Below, piece after piece: positions 35,387 through 45,658 of a DNA stretch of 62,123 bases. The position numbers were made by a program, and so were the translations under genes. Below the pieces are notes generated by a model. That model was given only the letters and a program-made list of their open reading frames with translations, was not told the origin of the DNA and did not search any database. Source of the stretch: Planctomycetota bacterium (GTDB lineage Bacteria > Planctomycetota > Phycisphaerae > Phycisphaerales > SM1A02); NCBI GenBank assembly GCA_024230295.1, contig JAAERN010000092.1, positions 1-62,123 on the forward strand, read 5' to 3'. Position 1 is the stretch's first letter. Every line of letters begins with the position of its first letter.

Positions 35387-36603
35387 TGAATCGCCGGTGC
35401 TGCATTCTGATTCTCGCTGCCATTGCGATCCCAAGTTGTCATGAGTCGAAGTGGCCCAAACGAACACAACTGACAGCATCGCAGGCTCAGGCAATCAACG
35501 AGATTGCTTCACGGCAGAACGAGATCAACGACGCCACCAAGGGTGCCTTCCGGGGAGAGGTCTGGACGGTTGGTGCCATCCCTTGGAATGCAACCGTCAT
35601 GCCGATAGCCAGCCCCCAAGGCCGCTGGATTGCGACCGCCTCCGGCACTGCCCCCAGCAACGCGTGCCTGATGGCTTTGGACGGCTCCCTTCCACCCACC
35701 GACAGTGAAATCGAAATCTGGGAACTGCTCCCCGGGTTCTCCGGCGCTAGGCATCAGACGACCCTAACCGCCCCCCTCCTGTTGACGAATGCAGCGGATG
35801 CCGAGGGCTTTCTCGTGGAAGCGCCTCAATCAAATGGCTCTCGGTGGATCGGAAAGGTCGACTGGCGAACAGGCACGACTACATGGCTGGTGCAGGATGA
35901 TCAGGTCAACGCCATGCCGACGCTGGGCCCTCAGAATCGACTGGCATGGTCAACTCGCTCACGCGACGAACGATTGTTCTCGCTCGCAGTTCGCTTCCAA
36001 GATGGCCGCGAGTTCTCCATTCCCTCGAATGGATCGGATTGGCTAATCCCAACATGGAGCTCTCGCAGCATGCGCCTCTCAGCATGGCGGCTGAGCCCAG
36101 AAGGCGTCTTGAGATTGATCTCGATGGATGCCACGGATTCTCAGACACTGACGCAGCCAGCAAAGCAGATCTCGGTCATGACCGGAGCATCTCGCTGGGA
36201 CGCCTTTACGGCGACTGGGAACCAGACATCGGTTCAAGGGCTCGCCCCTCCGCCCGTCGAAGAAGTCATGTTCTACCATCCGACACAGCAGCGTATGAGT
36301 GTCTGGATGCCCACGGGAATCAATTCCGATCAACTCGTGTCGCTCGCTCCGGACTCGATCGACGCCGTTCACGATGATCAGGGCAACTTTCTCCTGACCC
36401 TTCCGCGAGGGCTCCACTGGCAGAGCCTCACCGACCTTCGCAACATCGTGAGAGTAGACCACATTCCGGTCTACGCCCGGCCGACGACCGATCCCATGCG
36501 CCCGTTCATGCTTCTGGATCCAGGCAGAAACGTCGTTCGGATCCGTGGCATGCGTCCTGCGCAGCAGCCGACAGACAGCACCAAGATCACATCCGGGAAC
36601 TGA
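35383..36603 (+). CDS. Lipoprotein-like propeller protein ending the secretion operon
   Basis: 406 aa, overlapping gspD by 4 bp. The N-terminus (CCILILAAIAIPSC) looks like a lipoprotein signal, though Pro at -2 is unusual. The body has repeated beta units ending in short aromatic patterns (MPIASPQGRWIATASGT, MPTLGPQNRLAWSTRSRDE, IPTWSSRSMRLSAWRLSPEG), as in TolB/WD-type propellers. It may be an outer-membrane or periplasmic partner of GspD, a role pilotins and accessory lipoproteins fill elsewhere; no similarity to a known pilotin was seen. Confidence 0.65.
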   Translation: MMNRRCCILILAAIAIPSCHESKWPKRTQLTASQAQAINEIASRQNEINDATKGAFRGEVWTVGAIPWNATVMPIASPQGRWIATASGTAPSNACLMALDGSLPPTDSEIEIWELLPGFSGARHQTTLTAPLLLTNAADAEGFLVEAPQSNGSRWIGKVDWRTGTTTWLVQDDQVNAMPTLGPQNRLAWSTRSRDERLFSLAVRFQDGREFSIPSNGSDWLIPTWSSRSMRLSAWRLSPEGVLRLISMDATDSQTLTQPAKQISVMTGASRWDAFTATGNQTSVQGLAPPPVEEVMFYHPTQQRMSVWMPTGINSDQLVSLAPDSIDAVHDDQGNFLLTLPRGLHWQSLTDLRNIVRVDHIPVYARPTTDPMRPFMLLDPGRNVVRIRGMRPAQQPTDSTKITSGN

Positions 36604-38667
36604 TCAAGCGGAATCTTCCAACTGCAGATACGTCTGCGGCCGGTAGATCCATCCGACCGGCACAAACACGACCGCAGTTCCAAGCATCAGCCAGGTGAAG
36701 AACCAGAAGTATGCCGCGCCGGCCAGCGTCGTTGCGCCACCGACGTCCCACCTGATGTCACGGGCAAAGGCGCCCGGCTCACTCTCTGTGTCGGTCTGAT
36801 CGGTTTCGGCCTCGCCACCTCGCTCGGCTGCGATTTCGTCCTCACGCCGCTCGATCCATGACTTGTCGGGATGCGCCCATGCAAGAACATCACCGCCGCC
36901 AGCCTGAGCCTCCTCAAGATCGAGCTGGCTCTGCATCTTCGATGTGACCGTCACCTCGCCGCGAATGTCATACACGCTCTGCCACGTCTGGTCGGGGCCT
37001 TCACTGCTCACGATGAACTGGTCGCGGCTCTTGAGTTGATAGTGAAGCGGGTTGCCCCACGGGTCCTTCAGGCTCGAGGCGATTGCTTGGCCAGCCTCCG
37101 GAAGTGGCAATCGCCCGTCCTTCTCCCACACTTCGCCAATGCGATTGATCGCGGTCTCAATGGCGTCGGCTTCATCATTGATGAAGCCCACCATGGTGCC
37201 GTCTTCTGCGAAGCCGAGTTTGATGTCGTCCTCGGATCCAAGAACACCATCAATGCCAGCGAGGCTGACCGCGAACTTCTCGCCTGGCATGGACTCGTAC
37301 AGAAGTCCCTTTTTCTTGGCAGCTTCGTCTCGATCCTTCACTTCGACAGACTCGGAATCGCTTGCGAACGAGGTCGCCAACTCCTTGGCATCAACGGCCG
37401 ATGAGTCAACCAGAATGACGTGGTTCACAGCTGCCGTAAAGACGTTGCCGAGCGACACGCTCATCAGGAAAATCGCCATGATCAACGACTTCATGGTGCG
37501 AGGCGCCTGGGTGTAGGAGAACTCCAAGCACGTAATCGAAACCATAACCTCCGACGCCGTCAGAATGGCGTATGCCGCAATCTGCCATCCGATGCTGGGA
37601 CGGGCTCCAGCATCGATCGACTCCTGCAACATCGCAACCATCCCGAAGCCAATCACCATGACAAACAGTCCGATGGCGATTTTGCGAATGGGCGTCAACT
37701 TGAACACTCGGCTGATCGCCGGATACAGAAAGAATGAGAAGGTCGGAATCAGAATGAGAATCATGATCGGATTCACAGCCTGAATCTGGGAAGGCAACCA
37801 GTGCACGCCCAGCCAGTACCGATCCAGATCCTTTGCCTGCAGCACCCATGACGAGCCCGTCTGGTCAAAGAGCGCCCAGAACACAGCCACGAAGAGATAG
37901 ATGACACCGAGCTTCAGAATCGCGCTTAGGCCGGTCCAACTGAATGTCTCGCGAACCCACTTCATCCCCCCCGGCGGCACATGAATAAAGACCTTCCGCC
38001 CCATCCAGAACATGATGGTCGCGATCACCATGAGCACGCCGGGAATACCGAATGCCAAGTGCGGCCCGTACCACTGAAGGAACCAGGGAGTCAGAAGTGT
38101 CGAGAGGAAGGCCCCGGTGTTGATTGCAAAATAGAACCAGCCAAACACTTTGGATATCAGATGGCTGTTTGTCTGCCCGAATTGATCGCCCACATGCGCA
38201 GAGACGCAGGGCTTGATGCCACCCGAACCAAGCGAGATAAGCCCCAGCCCGAGAAAGAGCATCCACGCTGGGTTGATGTCTTCGCCCATGCCCATGATCG
38301 CCAGCACACCGTGGCCAAGGCAGTACACGATGCTCAGACTGATGATGGTCAAGTACTTGCCAAGCAGAATATCGGCCAGCAAAGCGCCGAGGATCGGCGT
38401 GAAGTAGACCGCCGTCGTGAACAGGTGGTAGTTCTCAAGCGCCTTCGGCTCCGGCATCGGCTCGTTTCCGGTCGCGCCAGGGAGCATGAAGAGGTATCCC
38501 GTCATGAAGATGACGAGGATGCCCTTCATGCCGTAGAAACTGAACCGCTCTGCAGCCTCGTTCCCAACGATGTACGGAATACCTGCCGGCATGCCCGGGA
38601 TCGGCAGCGGCGAGGTTCGGTATTTACTCAGGGCGGGAGTGGCTGCCGCGATGGGGCTGTTGCTCAT
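36604..38667 (-). CDS. POT/PTR-family peptide transporter with large inserted loop
   Basis: 687 aa against about 480-520 for bacterial POT members. The proton-coupling ExxER motif (NEAAERFSFYG, with E, E, R) and the FYFAINTGA signature are present, and TPILGALLADILLGK is the conserved loop, so the core is a proton-driven di/tripeptide symporter. About 215 residues (roughly 420-635) are inserted before the last membrane segment; this part is hydrophilic and contains DPWGNPLHY near residue 536 and SSEGPDQTW, the end pattern of GspG-type pseudopilins. It overlaps the asparaginase-like gene by 4 bp and converges end to end with the secretion operon. Confidence 0.88.
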   Translation of the reverse strand: MSNSPIAAATPALSKYRTSPLPIPGMPAGIPYIVGNEAAERFSFYGMKGILVIFMTGYLFMLPGATGNEPMPEPKALENYHLFTTAVYFTPILGALLADILLGKYLTIISLSIVYCLGHGVLAIMGMGEDINPAWMLFLGLGLISLGSGGIKPCVSAHVGDQFGQTNSHLISKVFGWFYFAINTGAFLSTLLTPWFLQWYGPHLAFGIPGVLMVIATIMFWMGRKVFIHVPPGGMKWVRETFSWTGLSAILKLGVIYLFVAVFWALFDQTGSSWVLQAKDLDRYWLGVHWLPSQIQAVNPIMILILIPTFSFFLYPAISRVFKLTPIRKIAIGLFVMVIGFGMVAMLQESIDAGARPSIGWQIAAYAILTASEVMVSITCLEFSYTQAPRTMKSLIMAIFLMSVSLGNVFTAAVNHVILVDSSAVDAKELATSFASDSESVEVKDRDEAAKKKGLLYESMPGEKFAVSLAGIDGVLGSEDDIKLGFAEDGTMVGFINDEADAIETAINRIGEVWEKDGRLPLPEAGQAIASSLKDPWGNPLHYQLKSRDQFIVSSEGPDQTWQSVYDIRGEVTVTSKMQSQLDLEEAQAGGGDVLAWAHPDKSWIERREDEIAAERGGEAETDQTDTESEPGAFARDIRWDVGGATTLAGAAYFWFFTWLMLGTAVVFVPVGWIYRPQTYLQLEDSA

Positions 38668-39221
38668 TGACCTTCCTCATCTTGAACTTGATTGGCGTGC
38701 TCAAACTTGAGCGCCGCTCGATTCTTGACTACGCCCGGAAAGCGAAGCACATTGTTGTGCATACACACATACACACCGGCGGCAAGCAGCCGCACGGCCA
38801 GCAAGGCCTCTGTGAGATTCTGGAGCGCATCGCTTGTTCTGAGAATCCACGGACGCATCGCACCAGTCAGCACAACAGGAGCCGTCAATGAATCGCCCGC
38901 CATCCGAAAGATCGTCTCGCCTGTTTCGGCAAGCCGATCGGTCCCATGTACAACAATGACGCCATCGTGGGTGGCCGCTCTTTGAATCACCGCTTCTGCA
39001 ATCATCGCATGATCCGTCTCGTTCATTTCAAGACTGTCCTTGTTCATGACAGACTCCTGATCAAGCGTCACGCCTTCGAGTTCCAAACTCGACAACATGA
39101 CGTCCAGCACACTGACATCATTCTGCAACACACCATGAAGTGGGTCATACGTCTTCTCAATCGTTCCGCCTGTCGTCAAGAGCGACACACGCTTCACATC
39201 GCATGGGTTCACCATTTTCAT
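38664..39221 (-). CDS. Asparaginase-like protein, N-terminal domain only
   Basis: 185 aa; ordinary L-asparaginases have about 330 aa in two domains. [13 protein letters not shown] holds the nucleophilic Thr, and [12 protein letters not shown] keeps the Thr-Asp pair of the second triad (HGTD). VVLTGAMRP is the third motif. The C-terminal domain is absent, and the region that should supply the catalytic Lys shows only Arg nearby, so activity is uncertain. Shorter one-domain relatives are known in bacteria. Coupled by 4-bp overlaps to the DUF255 gene upstream and the transporter downstream. Confidence 0.8.
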   Translation of the reverse strand: MKMVNPCDVKRVSLLTTGGTIEKTYDPLHGVLQNDVSVLDVMLSSLELEGVTLDQESVMNKDSLEMNETDHAMIAEAVIQRAATHDGVIVVHGTDRLAETGETIFRMAGDSLTAPVVLTGAMRPWILRTSDALQNLTEALLAVRLLAAGVYVCMHNNVLRFPGVVKNRAALKFEHANQVQDEEGQ

Positions 39222-41593
39222 GAGTTCGGTGCAGACTTCAACCGAATAGACCGAACCCTTGTCTCAGGCCTGAGACAGACTTGATCATCGCATGCCTGCC
39301 ATGTAATCGAAATATCCACCTGGTTCGGAACGACCCCCTCACATACCACACGAATCGGAACGGAAACAGTTCCTTCCATCACCTGAGCTGCCCCAATCGG
39401 GCCCTCAAGCTTGATGCCCTTTGGCCATTTGGGTGTCACCACGACGCCAGCTGTTGCAGACTCGATTCGAGCGGGAAGGACAGAATCGCCACCACCGGGC
39501 AGACCGATATGCCATGACGTGCCGATATCAAAGATCACGGCACCAGTTCCGGTTCCTGCCTCATCGAGCTCCGTCACAGCTGGTTCAACTCGAATCGAAA
39601 CGGCTGCATCTGCGGCAGCCGGCTTGGGTGCCGCGCCGAATCGTTCTGGGTCAGCCTGCTTCAGGTGATACAGGGCCGAGACGGCTTGCGCAGCGCCGCG
39701 AGGTGAGCGATTCAGCGAAAACGCAATTGGATTGACCGTGTCAGCCGCGGCATCAAGCCATGCGTCGTCGCCTGTCAATTGATGCAGACGACGTTGATTG
39801 TCAAGCATGACGGAGGTCGCACTCGGAACAGCGCCGTCGTACAGCGACCGGCCTCGTACAAAGAGCGCTTTGTCACCATCTTCGACGTCAAACCATCCGG
39901 CACTCTCATCAAAGAATCGGCTATGCGCCTGCTGCATGAGCAATACAGCCCACTCCAAGTCGGCCGGGTTGCCCGTTGCCTGATAGAGCTTCAAGAGGCC
40001 TCGAACCAGAAATGCATAGTCTTCGAGGTAGCCCTGAATCTCACTGACGCGTCCTTCACGCGCGGTGCGTTTGAGTCCGCCGTCCATCGTCCACATAGAG
40101 GCCTTGATCCACTCGGCCGCCCGGCTCGCAGCATCGGTGTACTTCGACTCGCCAAGCAGCCGACCACCATCAGCCATGCCCCCGATCATGAGACCGTTCC
40201 AGCCTGTCAGGATCTTGTCATCGGTGATCGGTTGATCTCGCGTATCCCGCCGTTCGAGCAGTGCCTTGTTGATCGCGATCACTCGATCATGAAAATCCGG
40301 AACTGTGAGTCCAGCCGCCTCAGCCAGTGCGCGAGGATGGTCAGGAAGGTAGAGCACGTTCGAAGCCTTTTCGCCGGGATGGTGTGGGTCGCGAAAGTTC
40401 GTGCCGCGGTCTAAGCCATACACCGACAAGGCAAAATCGCCCCACGCCTCAGGCAACCCGGCCGCAGCAAGGGTCTCCCGAATCTCAGAAGGCGTCCACA
40501 GATACGACGCCCCTTCGCGGGCATTGGACTCTGCGTCCTGTGCGGACCAGAACGCTCCCGTCGGGTCAACCATTTCGCGGAGTACATAGTCGAGCGTCTC
40601 CGCAGCAATCGCCGCGTAGAACCCGTCACCGGTTCGCGCTGCTGCCTCCGCATAGATCGACGCAAGCATGCCATTGTCGTAGAGCATCTTTTCAAAGTGC
40701 GGCACCAACCACTTCGCATCGGTGCTGTATCGATGGAATCCGCCGCCGACCTGATCGTACATCCCGCCTATCGCCATTCGGTCGAGTGTGTGCTTGAGCG
40801 ATTCCTGCACATCACTACGATCCCAGCCCGTTTCCAGAAGCAGATCCAGATGGACCGGCATTGGAAACTTGGGAGCCTGCCCGTAGCCAGCGTGCTTGGC
40901 GTCGTAACTGGCCATGAGTTGCGAGACGGCAGCCTCGGCTAACCCTTGCTCAAGGGGCACTCGATCAGGAATCGAAGCAAGGCGATTCTCAACCGCGGCC
41001 CCGACCCGATCGGCCTGATCACGCATCTCGGGTTGCTTCTCAAGCCACGCCTGGTGAATGGCATTGAGCAAAGTGGTGAATCCTGGCCGCTCCCCCTGAT
41101 CTTCCGGCGGGAAATACGTGCCGCCAAAGAAGGGCATGAGGGTGTCGGGATCGAGCCAGACTGAGAGCGGCCAGCCTCCGTGCCGCGTCATGATCTGCAC
41201 GGCAGTCATGTAAATCTCATCAACGTCCGGCCGCTCCTCGCGATCGACCTTGATTGGAATGAAGTACGCGTTGAGCACCTCCGCCACTGCGGGATTCTCG
41301 AAACACTGCCGCTCCATGACGTGGCACCAGTAGCATGTCGAATAGCCGATACTCAGAAAGATCGGTTTATCCTCACGGCGGGCCGCCTCGAACGCCTCCT
41401 CGCCCCACGGATACCAATGGACCGGGTTGTAGGCATGCTGGAGCAGATAGGGACTGGTCTCATTGACCAAACGATTGGCTGGATGCTTCACGCTGGTTTC
41501 CATATCCTCACTTGCGTTCGCGACAGATACAGCCACACATATCGCGGCAAGCACCGTCACCGCGGCCCTCAATACTGGTTCCTGAGTCGGCAT
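39218..41593 (-). CDS. Exported DUF255 (YyaL-like) thioredoxin-domain protein with DsbD-N tail
   Basis: 791 aa from the ATG at 41593, which opens a signal peptide ([20 protein letters not shown]). The DUF255 domain (about 30-200) has [13 protein letters not shown] and the redox-like [11 protein letters not shown] (alpha/alpha)6-type glycosidase-like barrel follows (about 220-650), as in YyaL/SPATA20. The last 120 residues end in [14 protein letters not shown], the motif of the DsbD N-terminal domain, with its Cys pair. A YyaL protein with a DsbD-N tail suggests thiol chemistry in the periplasm. Cytosolic YyaL proteins usually lack the signal and the tail. Confidence 0.8.
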   Translation of the reverse strand: MPTQEPVLRAAVTVLAAICVAVSVANASEDMETSVKHPANRLVNETSPYLLQHAYNPVHWYPWGEEAFEAARREDKPIFLSIGYSTCYWCHVMERQCFENPAVAEVLNAYFIPIKVDREERPDVDEIYMTAVQIMTRHGGWPLSVWLDPDTLMPFFGGTYFPPEDQGERPGFTTLLNAIHQAWLEKQPEMRDQADRVGAAVENRLASIPDRVPLEQGLAEAAVSQLMASYDAKHAGYGQAPKFPMPVHLDLLLETGWDRSDVQESLKHTLDRMAIGGMYDQVGGGFHRYSTDAKWLVPHFEKMLYDNGMLASIYAEAAARTGDGFYAAIAAETLDYVLREMVDPTGAFWSAQDAESNAREGASYLWTPSEIRETLAAAGLPEAWGDFALSVYGLDRGTNFRDPHHPGEKASNVLYLPDHPRALAEAAGLTVPDFHDRVIAINKALLERRDTRDQPITDDKILTGWNGLMIGGMADGGRLLGESKYTDAASRAAEWIKASMWTMDGGLKRTAREGRVSEIQGYLEDYAFLVRGLLKLYQATGNPADLEWAVLLMQQAHSRFFDESAGWFDVEDGDKALFVRGRSLYDGAVPSATSVMLDNQRRLHQLTGDDAWLDAAADTVNPIAFSLNRSPRGAAQAVSALYHLKQADPERFGAAPKPAAADAAVSIRVEPAVTELDEAGTGTGAVIFDIGTSWHIGLPGGGDSVLPARIESATAGVVVTPKWPKGIKLEGPIGAAQVMEGTVSVPIRVVCEGVVPNQVDISITWQACDDQVCLRPETRVRSIRLKSAPNS

Positions 41594-41718
41594 GGGGGGG
41601 ACTATATCAGGGCCGTAATCATCGCTACCCCCCTCCCTCGATTCCCAAGATCGCCTCCCTCTTCCCTGAAATCGCCTTTCTTCGATTCCCAAGGACTGAG
41701 CATCCGATAGACCGTGAC

Positions 41719-42528
41719 ATGCAGTTGCTCACAACCCCCCCCATCCCGATTGAATCAGGCGAACTCGTCTGGGCTTTGGCTGCCCTGACGGTCGGGCTCA
41801 TTCTCTGGGTTACCGGTGGATGTCTGCTTCGATCTGCAGTGGGTGTCCTCGGCCTTGGACTTGGAGCGATCGGAGGCCTTCTCGTCTGGATGCAAACAGG
41901 GATCGGTCCACCGTGGGCGGCCCCGCTCGTCGGAGCCATCATCGTGGCCTGCGTGGCGTTGCTGGCCTATCGGCTTCTGGCCGGGGCGCTGCTGGCCCTC
42001 TCGCTGGCCCTGCTTGGTGCCTGCACGACCTGGACCCTCATGCACCTCACCCAGCCGGACGTCCCTCCGCCGCCGGTAGCCGCGATCTTTGGATTGGAGT
42101 ACGAGGTGGAGCCAGAGCCTGCAGAAATCGTGGCTGTTTCCCTCCCGGCAACCAAAATGCTCGACGCCTATGCCTGGACACAGGACGAACGCCTCATCCC
42201 CTTCAAGGAATCGTGGAGCCTACTCCCGGTTGACTCAAGGCTTGCCGTACTCGCGGTAGCGGGTGGCTCAGCCCTCTCCGGACTCGTCATCTTCACGCTC
42301 ATGAGTTCACTCGCCGCAATTGTGCTGACCTCGGTCACAGGCGCGGGTCTGGTGCTGGCCGCCTCACCCCGGGTACTCGCCCACTGGGACATGGCTCCCG
42401 ACTGGCTGCACGAGCATTCTGGCGGAAGCGCGATGGTGCTAGCCTGGCTCGGAGCCTCGGCGGTCGGGCTCGTTATTCAAACGATGGTGCGGCCAAAGCC
42501 GAAGGCCGCTCAGTTGGGCAAGACCTAG
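41719..42528 (+). CDS. Membrane protein of unknown function, 269 aa
   Basis: About seven hydrophobic segments, Gly/Ala/Leu-rich: four near 18-100 and three near 175-260, separated by an extracytoplasmic loop (about 110-165) rich in Pro and Glu. No family recognised. The start at 41719 precedes the first membrane segment. It ends head-on with nuoN, the two stop codons sharing CTAG at 42525-42528. No operon partner. Confidence 0.7.
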   Translation: MQLLTTPPIPIESGELVWALAALTVGLILWVTGGCLLRSAVGVLGLGLGAIGGLLVWMQTGIGPPWAAPLVGAIIVACVALLAYRLLAGALLALSLALLGACTTWTLMHLTQPDVPPPPVAAIFGLEYEVEPEPAEIVAVSLPATKMLDAYAWTQDERLIPFKESWSLLPVDSRLAVLAVAGGSALSGLVIFTLMSSLAAIVLTSVTGAGLVLAASPRVLAHWDMAPDWLHEHSGGSAMVLAWLGASAVGLVIQTMVRPKPKAAQLGKT

Positions 42529-44099
42529 CCGACTGGCTCTGAAGAGTCATCTGCCGCAGTCATCTCGGAACGCATCGCATCGACATCACGAACTGCGTCG
42601 TCGGCTTCATTGAGCATGGGCTCCAGAAGCAGTGGCAGACCGATGAGAAGAATGCAGGCAAATACGCCCGCCACGCGGGGCCCGACTTCTCGTCGCCCCT
42701 CGACGGCACGGCTGCTTCCGGTCGCAGATCCCGTCAACGGCAACGCGACAAGGCGAAGGTAATACCAAGCACTGATTCCGCTATTGATTCCCGCGATGAT
42801 CACCAGCACGAGATGCCCAGAGACGACGCCCGCAATAAACAGCAGGAGTTTGCCCCAGAAACCAAGGAGTGGTGGGAACCCCAACAGCGAGCCGGCAGAT
42901 ATCGCCATCACCCACGCAAGACCGGGCTGCCGCTCCCGCAACCCTGCCAGATCCTCGATCCGTTCAACCTCCTCGCCGCCGCGTCGAAGGCTGGCAAGCA
43001 CTGAGAAGGTCGCTGTATTGCCGAGCCCGTAGGCGAGCAAGTAGATCAACACGGCAGCAAATCCAGCTCCGGGGCCAGCGATAATTCCGATGAGGATATA
43101 TCCGCTGTGGGAAATCGAACTGTACGCCAGCATACGTTTCACATTGCTCTGGAGCAGTGCACCGATATTCCCGAGGGTCATCGTCAGCACCGACATGATC
43201 CAAAGCGTGACCAGTACCGCCGAAGGCAAACTGCCCCCCTCCCCGGCCCACCCGGTGATAGAGAGCAGCAGCATGATCGCCACGGCGCCACCTGCCTTTG
43301 GAACGAAGGCGATAAACGCCGTCACCGGTGCCGCGGCTCCCTCATAGACATCGGGCGCGTAGAGATGCATCGGGGCAGCGGCGAGTTTGAACCCAACACC
43401 GATGATCGTGATCAAGAGCCCGAGCGTCGCAAGTGAACCAATGGATCCGGTTTCTGCTGCCCGCGCGACAAGCACATCTTTCATGGCGGTCAGTTCCATC
43501 GTCCCAGTTGCGCCGTAGAGCAGGGCGAACCCGAACAGGAAGATGGCAGCCGCCATGGCGCCGAGGAAGAAATACTTCATCGCCGCTTCCTGGCTTCGGC
43601 GCTCACTCCGGCCAATCGCCACCATGATGTAGGTCGGCAGCGATGTCAGTTCGAGCGCAAGGAACAGCCAGATAAGGTCAGGAGCAGCACACGTCAGCAT
43701 CAGACCAGCGAGGCTCAGCAGAAAGAAAGCGTAGTACTCGCCACGCGCGCTTCGAAGGGGATCGAACCGAAGCTTGCCAGCCCCAACAGCTGACTCGTAC
43801 CCCCGGTCAACAAAGCCCGCTTGCACCAGTACCAGAACTGTTCCAATCAGTGCCACCATCGGAATGACGGCCCGGCCGAGCCAAGGCAACGCGACGGCTC
43901 CTTCTCCGAGCGCTGATTCCAGGCTCGAAGCGTCATAGACCGCCGTGGACGCGGCGCAGGCCGCCACCAACGTCAGAATCACGATGACAGGAAGCGTCCG
44001 ACGGATACCGGCCGCATGAGAAAGACCGACGATCGCGCACGCAATAGCGCCGCCAAGCATCACCAGTTCCGGAAGAAGGAACCACAGTCGATCGATCAT
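42525..44099 (-). CDS. nuoN: NADH-quinone oxidoreductase subunit N
   Basis: 524 aa, about 14 membrane segments, one of three antiporter-like proton-pumping subunits of complex I. LALELTSLPTYIMVAIGRSE (with the conserved Glu), KLAAAPMHLYAPDVYEGAAA and AYSSISHSGYILIG are standard NuoN motifs. It overlaps nuoM by 4 bp and is last in the operon. The last 30 residues form an acidic cytosolic tail. Slightly longer than E. coli NuoN (485 aa). Confidence 0.93.
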   Translation of the reverse strand: MIDRLWFLLPELVMLGGAIACAIVGLSHAAGIRRTLPVIVILTLVAACAASTAVYDASSLESALGEGAVALPWLGRAVIPMVALIGTVLVLVQAGFVDRGYESAVGAGKLRFDPLRSARGEYYAFFLLSLAGLMLTCAAPDLIWLFLALELTSLPTYIMVAIGRSERRSQEAAMKYFFLGAMAAAIFLFGFALLYGATGTMELTAMKDVLVARAAETGSIGSLATLGLLITIIGVGFKLAAAPMHLYAPDVYEGAAAPVTAFIAFVPKAGGAVAIMLLLSITGWAGEGGSLPSAVLVTLWIMSVLTMTLGNIGALLQSNVKRMLAYSSISHSGYILIGIIAGPGAGFAAVLIYLLAYGLGNTATFSVLASLRRGGEEVERIEDLAGLRERQPGLAWVMAISAGSLLGFPPLLGFWGKLLLFIAGVVSGHLVLVIIAGINSGISAWYYLRLVALPLTGSATGSSRAVEGRREVGPRVAGVFACILLIGLPLLLEPMLNEADDAVRDVDAMRSEMTAADDSSEPVG

Positions 44100-45658
44100 G
44101 GCATCCCTCCCGCTGACACGATGGTCTCGGCGGAGTTCGTTACCAACTCGGGGAAGGCGGCCAGTGTGTCCGCGATCGCTCCGCTCATCGCATCAATCGC
44201 AATGTCTGGCTGCACGCCAAGCAGAATGCACCCGATCGCCAATGGCACGAGCACGACGATTTCGCGGATCGACAGATCTGCAGGCAGCGGACCATGATCA
44301 CCAGCCGGCTCTCGGAGTGGACCAAAGACGATTTTGCCGACCATGATCAACAGGTACATCGCCGCCAAGACCATCCCGATGGCGGCAATCGCGGCGAACC
44401 ATGGACCGAGGACACCCGGATAGGCGCCGGTATCGCCCGCCACAAACGCGCCGAGCAGACATAGAAACTCACTGACAAATCCGTTCAGCCCTGGGAGTCC
44501 GACCGAGGCCAATACGAAGAAGACCATGAAGGTCGACCAGACCGGCATCTTCTTCGCCAGCCCCCCGACCTCACCCATGTCGCGGGTGTGGTAACGCTCG
44601 TACATCATGCCGATCAAGAAGAACAGGGCGCCGGTCGAGAGACCGTGGTTAATCATGTAGAGCACGGAGCCTTGAAGTCCCAATGGATTCAGTGCAAAGA
44701 GGCCAAGCACGCAGAACCCGAGGTGGCTCACCGACGAGTACGCCACCAGTTTCTTAACGTCAGTCTGCACCCAGCAGATAAGTGCGGCATACAGAATGCC
44801 GATGATCGAGAGAACGGCAATGAATGGCGCCCACTCGACAACAGCTGCTGGAACCATAGGAAGCACGAACCGATACAGACCGTATGTGCCGAGTTTGAGA
44901 AGCACGCCCGCCAGAATGACGGAGCCCGCAGTGGGCGCCTCCGTATGTGCGAGCGGCAACCACGTATGAACCGGGAAGAGCGGGATCTTCACCGCAAAGC
45001 CCGCCATCAACGCCAGCAGCACCCACGCCTGTTCGGTGCTGGTCATGGCATTCGATGCAAACGCCGTCAGTGTTGGGATCGAGAAAGACCAGGCGCCCGA
45101 GTGTTCAGCCGAGGCCCACGCTACGTAGAGGAAGCCAACCAGCGCCAGCAGTGAACCGAGGAATGTATAGATGAAGAACTTGATACTCGCCCACGTGCGA
45201 TTCGTGCTTCCATAGATGGCGATCAGGAAGTACATCGGAACAAGCGTGAACTCGAAGCAGATGTAGAAGACGAGAAGATCACGCGCGAGGAACACGCCGG
45301 TCATTGCGGCCGTCAGTACGAGCAGCCATGCGTAATACTCGCGAGTTCGCTCGGTCACAGCGGTAAACGATCCGAGAATGGCGAGCGGCATCAGAAGCGC
45401 CGTCAGCAGCACGAGCATCATCGAAACGGAGTCCGCTCCGAGCGTAAACGTGATTCCAAACTGCGGAAGCAGTTCCCTGCTGAATTCAAGTCCCCAACCA
45501 CCGATCCCCCAACCGCCGAACTCAATCGCGGCCGCCGTAGCAATGCCGGTGGTTGCGAGCGATGCAATGAGCGCGAACCCCCGCACCAATCGAAGCGGCA
45601 CGAAACAGACCGCTATGGCAGCGGCAATCGGCACAATGAGTAGGAGGACACCCAACAT
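44096..45658 (-). CDS. nuoM: NADH-quinone oxidoreductase subunit M
   Basis: 520 aa, antiporter-like subunit of complex I. Conserved segments are FVEFT-like YICFEFTLVPMYFLI (with the key Glu), KIPLFPVHTWLPLAHTEAPT, AGVLLKLGTYGLYRF and AYSSVSHLGFCVLGLFALN, with the expected Lys and His residues. The start at 45658 overlaps the nuoL stop by one base (TGATG); the frame is open upstream into nuoL, which was discarded. Confidence 0.95.
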   Translation of the reverse strand: MLGVLLLIVPIAAAIAVCFVPLRLVRGFALIASLATTGIATAAAIEFGGWGIGGWGLEFSRELLPQFGITFTLGADSVSMMLVLLTALLMPLAILGSFTAVTERTREYYAWLLVLTAAMTGVFLARDLLVFYICFEFTLVPMYFLIAIYGSTNRTWASIKFFIYTFLGSLLALVGFLYVAWASAEHSGAWSFSIPTLTAFASNAMTSTEQAWVLLALMAGFAVKIPLFPVHTWLPLAHTEAPTAGSVILAGVLLKLGTYGLYRFVLPMVPAAVVEWAPFIAVLSIIGILYAALICWVQTDVKKLVAYSSVSHLGFCVLGLFALNPLGLQGSVLYMINHGLSTGALFFLIGMMYERYHTRDMGEVGGLAKKMPVWSTFMVFFVLASVGLPGLNGFVSEFLCLLGAFVAGDTGAYPGVLGPWFAAIAAIGMVLAAMYLLIMVGKIVFGPLREPAGDHGPLPADLSIREIVVLVPLAIGCILLGVQPDIAIDAMSGAIADTLAAFPELVTNSAETIVSAGGMP

